From HRBIN12 sp964447335 (GTDB lineage Bacteria; Actinomycetota; UBA4738; HRBIN12): a stretch of 6,692 bases of DNA. A program made the position numbers and the translations under genes. Each line of letters opens with the position of its first letter. The first letter of the stretch is position 1. The stretch lies in the NCBI GenBank assembly GCA_964447335.1, contig CAYUSA010000094.1, positions 1-6,692 on the forward strand, written 5' to 3'. Shown piece after piece: positions 1 to 6,692 of the stretch. Under the pieces are notes generated by a model. That model saw only the letters and a program-made list of their open reading frames with translations, was not told where the DNA came from and did no database searches.

Positions 1-2663
<2,663 letters not shown>

Positions 2664-2679
2664 CCGGGGTGTGAGCGTG

Positions 2680-2710
2680 GAGGGGCCGGGCCCGAAGGGC
2701 CCGGCCCCTC
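2680..2710 (+). terminator. perfect 14-bp GC hairpin after rpoC, probable terminator
   Basis: Sixteen bases after the rpoC stop, bases 2680-2693 pair without mismatch with 2697-2710 around a GAA triloop; the arm reads GAGGGGCCGGGCCC. No T-run follows (next bases GCGTTGCG), so this is not a textbook intrinsic terminator. Strong hairpins with poor U-tracts are common behind genes in high-GC actinobacteria and are usually taken as terminators or 3'-end protectors. Its position at the end of the rpo operon, ahead of an oppositely oriented gene, fits termination. The perfect symmetry means it could also act on transcripts arriving from the other strand. Confidence 0.7.
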
Positions 2711-2802
2711 GCGTTGCGTGGGAGCGGCGGGATCTGAGGATCCGCGGTCACCACCACCGCTCGACGCGAGGACGGATCGCGTTCTCGAGGTCGCGGAGCG
2801 CC

Positions 2803-2934
2803 TCGAACCCGTTGACGCTCCCGACGGGCTTGGCTCCGCGGCTCGAGTCGATGCCTTGCTGGTCAACGCCTTGCTGGTCAACGTGTTGACGCGGCGCTGG
2901 GGGAGATGACCTTCAGGGGCGTCAACGGGTTGAC
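2803..2934. repeat. cluster of GTCAAC-N2-GTTGAC inverted repeats
   Basis: Two perfect copies of the 14-base palindrome GTCAAC-N2-GTTGAC lie at 2877-2890 (centre GT) and 2921-2934 (centre GG). Two degenerate copies with one exact arm lie at 2803-2816 (TCGAAC-CC-GTTGAC) and 2862-2875 (GTCAAC-GC-CTTGCT). As RNA, the copy at 2920-2935 could fold into a 6-bp stem with a CGGG tetraloop. Constant 2-base spacing with 6-base arms resembles a dimeric regulator site, but there is no promoter to regulate between these converging genes. The function is unknown; the pattern itself is read directly from the sequence. Confidence 0.6.
2853..2882 (+). repeat. 15-bp perfect tandem duplication
   Basis: GCCTTGCTGGTCAAC occurs twice head to tail with no mismatch (2853-2867 and 2868-2882). 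The second copy supplies the left arm of the perfect palindrome at 2877-2890. The unit is a multiple of three, so neither overlapping reading frame is shifted. It is most simply a slippage or duplication event in non-coding DNA. Confidence 0.9.
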
Positions 2935-2935
2935 G

Positions 2936-2968
2936 AGGGCCGCCGCGACGTGACGCGGGCGGTGCCCT
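2936..2968 (-). terminator. bulged hairpin at the 3' end of the phosphatase gene, candidate terminator
   Basis: Arms AGGGC-CGCC-GCG (2936-2947) and CGC-GGCG-GCCCT (2954-2968, with G2957 and GT 2962-2963 bulged) can form about 12 base pairs around the loop ACGTGA. On the minus strand the structure begins at the last base of the phosphatase TGA and is followed by the palindrome at 2921-2934. No T-run is present. It is suggested as a 3'-end structure for the phosphatase transcript on position alone; a chance GC fold remains possible. Confidence 0.35.
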
Positions 2969-3747
2969 CAGGTCCCGCCGCCCACGAGGCGCAGCAGCTC
3001 CGCATGGACCGGAGGCGAGCCGGCCAGGATGTCGCCGCTCAGCCAGCCGTCGCCCCCCGCCCAATCGGTCACCACGCCCCCGGCCTCCTCGATCAGCAGC
3101 GCTCCGGCCGCCACGTCCCAGGGCGCGAGCCCGAGCTCGAAGAACCCCTCGAACACGCCCGATGCCACCCATGCGAGATCCAGCGACGCGGCTCCCGGCC
3201 TGCGGAGGTCCTCGAACCGCTCGAGCGCCCCCCGGAACGCCTCGAGGTACCGCTCGAGTACGTGCTTGCGCCGGAACGGGAACCCTGTCCCGATCACCGC
3301 CCGGTCCACCGGCCTCGAGGACACCGAGAGCGGCTCGAGCGTCCCGTCGGCCCCTCGCAGGCTCGCGCCGGCGCCGCGCTCGGCGATCCACGTCTGTCGC
3401 AAGAAGGGCGCGTGCACCGCCGCGGCCGTCGGACGCCCGTTCTCGACCAGCGCGATCGAGACGCCCACGGCCGGGAACCCGTGCAGGAAGTTCGTGGTCC
3501 CGTCGAGCGGGTCGACGAGCCAGTACCTCGAGCCGCCCGTGCCCCCACCCTCCTCGCCGACCACCGCCACCCCGGTCTCGGTCTCCAGGTAGGCCGCGAC
3601 CACCCGCTCGCTCTCGCGGTCGACCTCGGTCACGTAGTCGCCGGCGCCCTTGCGGTCCGCCTCCCGCGCGCCGAGCCCGAGCCCCGCGGCCAGCACCACC
3701 TCACCGCCGAGCACGGCCGCGTGCTCGGCCACGTCTCGCATGCTCAC
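2968..3747 (-). CDS. inositol monophosphatase family protein (IMPase/SuhB/HisN type)
   Basis: A 259-residue, full-length member of the magnesium-dependent, lithium-sensitive sugar-phosphatase superfamily, probably cytosolic. Visible family features, in order: K33 followed by DYVTEVD (37-43); the GEE metal-ligand motif at 64-66; motif A WLVDPLDGTTNF with ligands D79 and D82 and T84; and motif B APWDVAAGALLIEEAGG, with D211 completing the metal site. The fold signature GAASLDLAWVASG precedes motif B as usual. All metal ligands are present, so activity is expected. The substrate cannot be read from sequence: inositol-1-phosphate, histidinol-phosphate (HisN in corynebacteria) or a nucleotide/sugar phosphate are all possible, and E. 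coli SuhB additionally works in rRNA antitermination. The start is GTG at 3747 (MSMRD...) or ATG two codons on at 3741; neither has a Shine-Dalgarno sequence, and a TACGGT -10-like box 7 bases upstream of the GTG suggests leaderless translation. The gene converges with rpoC and diverges from rpsL. Confidence 0.93.
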   Translation of the reverse strand: MSMRDVAEHAAVLGGEVVLAAGLGLGAREADRKGAGDYVTEVDRESERVVAAYLETETGVAVVGEEGGGTGGSRYWLVDPLDGTTNFLHGFPAVGVSIALVENGRPTAAAVHAPFLRQTWIAERGAGASLRGADGTLEPLSVSSRPVDRAVIGTGFPFRRKHVLERYLEAFRGALERFEDLRRPGAASLDLAWVASGVFEGFFELGLAPWDVAAGALLIEEAGGVVTDWAGGDGWLSGDILAGSPPVHAELLRLVGGGT

Positions 3748-3754
3748 GCCGCCA

Positions 3755-3760
3755 ACCGTA
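3755..3760 (-). promoter_or_regulatory. candidate -10 box for a leaderless phosphatase transcript
   Basis: On the minus strand TACGGT (matching the actinobacterial TANNNT pattern) ends 7 bases before the GTG start at 3747. That would place the transcription start at or next to the first base of the start codon, consistent with the lack of any ribosome binding site. No good -35 hexamer sits 16-19 bases further upstream, which is common for actinobacterial promoters but leaves this call weak. Confidence 0.35.
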
Positions 3761-3766
3761 GCAGCG

Positions 3767-3796
3767 TTGACACTCCAGGCACGGGCCTAGTAGCGT
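3767..3796 (+). promoter_or_regulatory. probable sigma-70-type promoter for the rpsL-rpsG-fusA operon
   Basis: A consensus -35 hexamer TTGACA (3767-3772) is followed after 18 bases by TAGCGT (3791-3796), which matches the actinobacterial -10 pattern TANNNT. Transcription would begin near 3803, leaving a leader of about 160 nt before rpsL. A perfect -35 in front of a ribosomal protein operon agrees with strong growth-linked expression. The -35 and -10 regions fall within an imperfect 13-bp direct repeat (AGCGTTGACACTC at 3763 and AGCGTTATCACTC at 3792, 11 of 13 matching). Confidence 0.6.
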
Positions 3797-3963
3797 TATC
3801 ACTCGCGCCGGGTAGGGCGGGTGTGCCCGGGCGCCAATCGTGCCTCCCAGGGGGACCACCACGGGCGTATCGCGCCCTGGCGCGGCCCCTGGGGACGTAC
3901 CATCCGCGGCCCGAGTTCGGGTCCCCGGTCGGTTGACAAGTTGAGAGTGCAGACGGGAAGACC
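3797..3963 (+). other. structured 5' leader of the str operon
   Basis: Between the predicted promoter and the rpsL start there is no gene. Several GC-rich folds are visible: GCGCCGGG (3805-3812) pairs with CCC-GGCGC (3826-3834, G3829 bulged), and GGGGAC (3891-3896) pairs with GTCCCC (3921-3926), enclosing CCCG-AGTT-CGGG (3910-3921), which competes for one base of that outer arm. A weak ribosome binding site (GGGAAG, 3955-3960) stands 3 bases before the ATG. Leaders of this kind can carry feedback control by a ribosomal protein, but I recognise no known riboswitch or ribosomal leader motif. Confidence 0.4.
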
Positions 3964-4338
3964 ATGCCCACGATCCAGCAGCTGATCCGCAACGGGCGCC
4001 AGAGCCCGAAGAAGAAGGCGAAGGCTCCCGCCCTGAAGGGCGCGCCTCAGCGTCGAGGCACGTGCACTCGCGTCTACACGACCACACCGAAGAAGCCGAA
4101 CTCGGCCCTGCGCAAGGTGGCCCGTGTGCGCCTCAGCACGGGGATCGAGGTCACCGCCTACATCCCGGGCGTCGGTCACAACCTGCAGGAGCACTCCATC
4201 GTGCTCGTGCGCGCCGGGCGCGTCCGCGACCTGCCGGGCGTGCGCTACAAGATCATCCGCGGCACCCTCGACACCGCCGGCGTGAAGGACCGCAAGAAGG
4301 CCCGCTCCCGCTACGGCGCGAAGAAGGGCGGTGCCTGA
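3964..4338 (+). CDS. rpsL: 30S ribosomal protein S12
   Basis: A 124-residue S12, the decoding-centre protein of the small subunit that controls translational accuracy and contacts the streptomycin site. It has the canonical start MPTIQQLIRNGR, the loop TTPKKPNSALRK with wild-type Lys43, the second loop GHNLQEHS, and Asp89, the residue that is beta-methylthiolated in many bacteria. The unusual point is the second accuracy loop, which reads RAGRVRDLPG where most bacteria, including Mycobacterium, have RGGRVKDLPG. Position 88 is therefore Arg instead of Lys, and position 84 is Ala instead of Gly. The ATG at 3964 is fixed by family alignment. The gene ends TGATG, so its stop overlaps the rpsG start by one base, implying translational coupling. 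First gene of the str operon. Confidence 0.99.
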   Translation: MPTIQQLIRNGRQSPKKKAKAPALKGAPQRRGTCTRVYTTTPKKPNSALRKVARVRLSTGIEVTAYIPGVGHNLQEHSIVLVRAGRVRDLPGVRYKIIRGTLDTAGVKDRKKARSRYGAKKGGA

Positions 4339-4808
4339 TGCCTCGCAAGGGCCCCGCCGTACGCCGCGAGATCCAGCCGGACCCCGTCTACCAGAACGTC
4401 CTCGTCACGCAGCTCATCAACAAGGTGCTGCTCGACGGGAAGAAGACCCTTTCCGAGCGCACCGTCTACAAGGCGCTCGAGGTCATCAGCGAGCGCACGG
4501 CGAACGACCCCGTGATCGCGCTCAAGAAGGCCGTGGACAACGTCCGCCCGCTGCTCGAGGTCCGCTCGCGGCGGGTCGGGGGCGCCAACTACCAGGTGCC
4601 GGTCGAGGTGCGCCCGACCCGGGGCACCACGCTCGCGCTCCGCTGGCTGGTCAACAACGCGCGCAACCGCAAGGAGCACTCGATGGCCGAGCGCCTGGTG
4701 GGCGAGATCATGGACGCCTCCACCGGCCAGGGCGTCTCGGTCAAGCGGCGCGAGGACATGCACAAGATGGCGGAGGCGAACAAGGCGTTCGCTCACTACC
4801 GGTGGTGA
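4338..4808 (+). CDS. rpsG: 30S ribosomal protein S7
   Basis: A 156-residue S7, the primary 16S rRNA 3'-domain binder that nucleates the head of the 30S subunit and lines the E-site. It has the typical actinobacterial start MPRKGPAVRR, the conserved core QLINKVLLDGKK (25-36), RSRRVGGANYQVPVEVRP (76-93), TTLALRWLV (97-105) and the C-terminal KRREDMHKMAEANKAFAHYRW. Length and ends match actinobacterial S7 proteins, with no gap or extra domain. The start ATG at 4338 shares its A with the rpsL TGA stop, and a purine-rich GAAGGGCGG lies a few bases upstream. In E. coli S7 is the autogenous repressor of this operon; whether that holds here cannot be seen. Second gene of the operon, followed by a hairpin and then fusA. 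Confidence 0.99.
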   Translation: MPRKGPAVRREIQPDPVYQNVLVTQLINKVLLDGKKTLSERTVYKALEVISERTANDPVIALKKAVDNVRPLLEVRSRRVGGANYQVPVEVRPTRGTTLALRWLVNNARNRKEHSMAERLVGEIMDASTGQGVSVKRREDMHKMAEANKAFAHYRW

Positions 4809-4825
4809 TCGAGTCGCAGCTTCGT

Positions 4826-4848
4826 GCCGGGCTCGAGCCGAGCCCGGC
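4826..4848 (+). promoter_or_regulatory. perfect 10-bp intercistronic hairpin between rpsG and fusA
   Basis: GCCGGGCTCG (4826-4835) pairs fully with CGAGCCCGGC (4839-4848) around the triloop AGC. It begins 17 bases after the rpsG stop and ends 7 bases before the fusA ribosome binding site. No T-run follows and the downstream gene belongs to the operon, so full termination is unlikely. Partial attenuation, an RNA processing or stability element, or a ribosomal protein binding site are the options. The structure is seen; the role is inferred. Confidence 0.6.
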
Positions 4849-4855
4849 TCCTCGC

Positions 4856-4862
4856 GAGGGGG
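4856..4862 (+). promoter_or_regulatory. ribosome binding site deciding the fusA start
   Basis: GAGGGGG at 4856-4862 stands 7 bases before ATG 4870, a good Shine-Dalgarno match at a normal distance. It supports the upstream start and so the N-terminally extended EF-G. A second, weaker candidate (AAGGA, 4954-4958) lies only 4 bases before an in-frame GTG at 4963, which would give a protein with the usual EF-G N-terminus. Confidence 0.65.
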
Positions 4863-4869
4863 TTCGCTG

Positions 4870-6692
<1,823 letters not shown>

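Larger units (their letters stand above)
2664..2967. other. convergent intergenic region with hairpins and GTTGAC repeats, no clear gene
   Basis: A 304-base gap between the ends of rpoC (+) and the phosphatase gene (-). It holds the rpoC hairpin (2680-2710), four copies of a GTCAAC-N2-GTTGAC-type palindrome (two perfect), a 15-bp tandem duplication and a bulged hairpin next to the phosphatase stop. Short frames are open on both strands. The plus frame from GTG 2718 to 2909 lacks a ribosome binding site, and its in-phase opposite frame (2748-2911) has no start codon. I could not support either as a gene. No promoter is needed here because both flanking genes end at this region. Confidence 0.6.

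Noticed and set aside
2718..2909. 63-codon plus-strand frame beginning GTG in the rpoC downstream gap
   Set aside because: No ribosome binding site, begins just behind the rpoC hairpin, part of it is simply the 15-bp duplication, and its third-position GC (about 73%) is lower than in neighbouring genes.
3763..3804. TTGACACTC and TTATCACTC as halves of a CIRCE (HrcA) heat-shock operator
   Set aside because: CIRCE needs TTAGCACTC and its inverted partner GAGTGCTAA 9 bases apart; here the similar words are direct repeats 29 bases apart.
3910..3930. tRNA-like T-arm (GTTCGGGTCCCC) in the rpsL leader
   Set aside because: No matching acceptor, D or anticodon arms around it, and the T-loop lacks the invariant A; explained by local GC pairing.
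2950..3936. 328-codon plus-strand frame opposite the phosphatase gene
   Set aside because: Rich in P, R, A and H without motifs; the minus strand encodes a complete IMPase with all metal ligands.
3933..3961. Second TTGACA at 3933-3938 as a promoter just before rpsL
   Set aside because: No TANNNT box 16-19 bases downstream; the place is taken by the GGGAAG ribosome binding site and the start codon.

Overview
This is a GC-rich window (roughly two-thirds G+C by eye, with codon third positions mostly G or C) carrying a core transcription/translation locus in the order rpoC - (inositol monophosphatase family gene, opposite strand) - rpsL - rpsG - fusA. The S12 and S7 sequences, the RpoC without a large trigger-loop insertion, and the str-operon order point to Actinomycetota. 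The RpoC C-terminal tail and the block around the bridge helix look less like Streptomyces or Mycobacterium and more like a deep-branching class such as Acidimicrobiia or Thermoleophilia. That finer placement is recollection-based and tentative.

Layout: 1-2663 (+) is the 3' two-thirds of rpoC, including the catalytic Asp triad, bridge helix, trigger loop and second zinc site. A perfect 14-bp GC hairpin follows the stop. 2664-2967 is a 304-base gap between convergent genes. It contains a cluster of GTCAAC-N2-GTTGAC inverted repeats, a 15-bp tandem duplication and a stop-bounded antisense reading frame without a start codon. 2968-3747 (-) is an intact IMPase/SuhB/HisN-family phosphatase. 3748-3963 is a divergent intergenic region with a good forward promoter candidate (TTGACA-18-TAGCGT), a possible leaderless reverse promoter, and a structured leader of about 160 nt. 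3964-4338 is rpsL, 4338-4808 is rpsG (joined by a TGATG stop/start overlap), and 4870-6692 is fusA, which runs off the right edge. A perfect 10-bp hairpin lies between rpsG and fusA.

The genes make the RNA polymerase beta-prime subunit, two small-subunit ribosomal proteins and the translocation GTPase. The str genes appear to be one forward transcription unit with its own promoter, insulated from rpoC by the terminator and by the oppositely oriented phosphatase gene.

I found no new defence, mobile or biosynthetic system; this is housekeeping DNA. The points most worth a second look are the natural arginine at S12 position 88 (where Lys-to-Arg gives streptomycin resistance in mycobacteria), the GTTGAC repeat cluster confined to non-coding DNA, the 31-residue N-terminal extension of EF-G, and the compact divergent promoter region.
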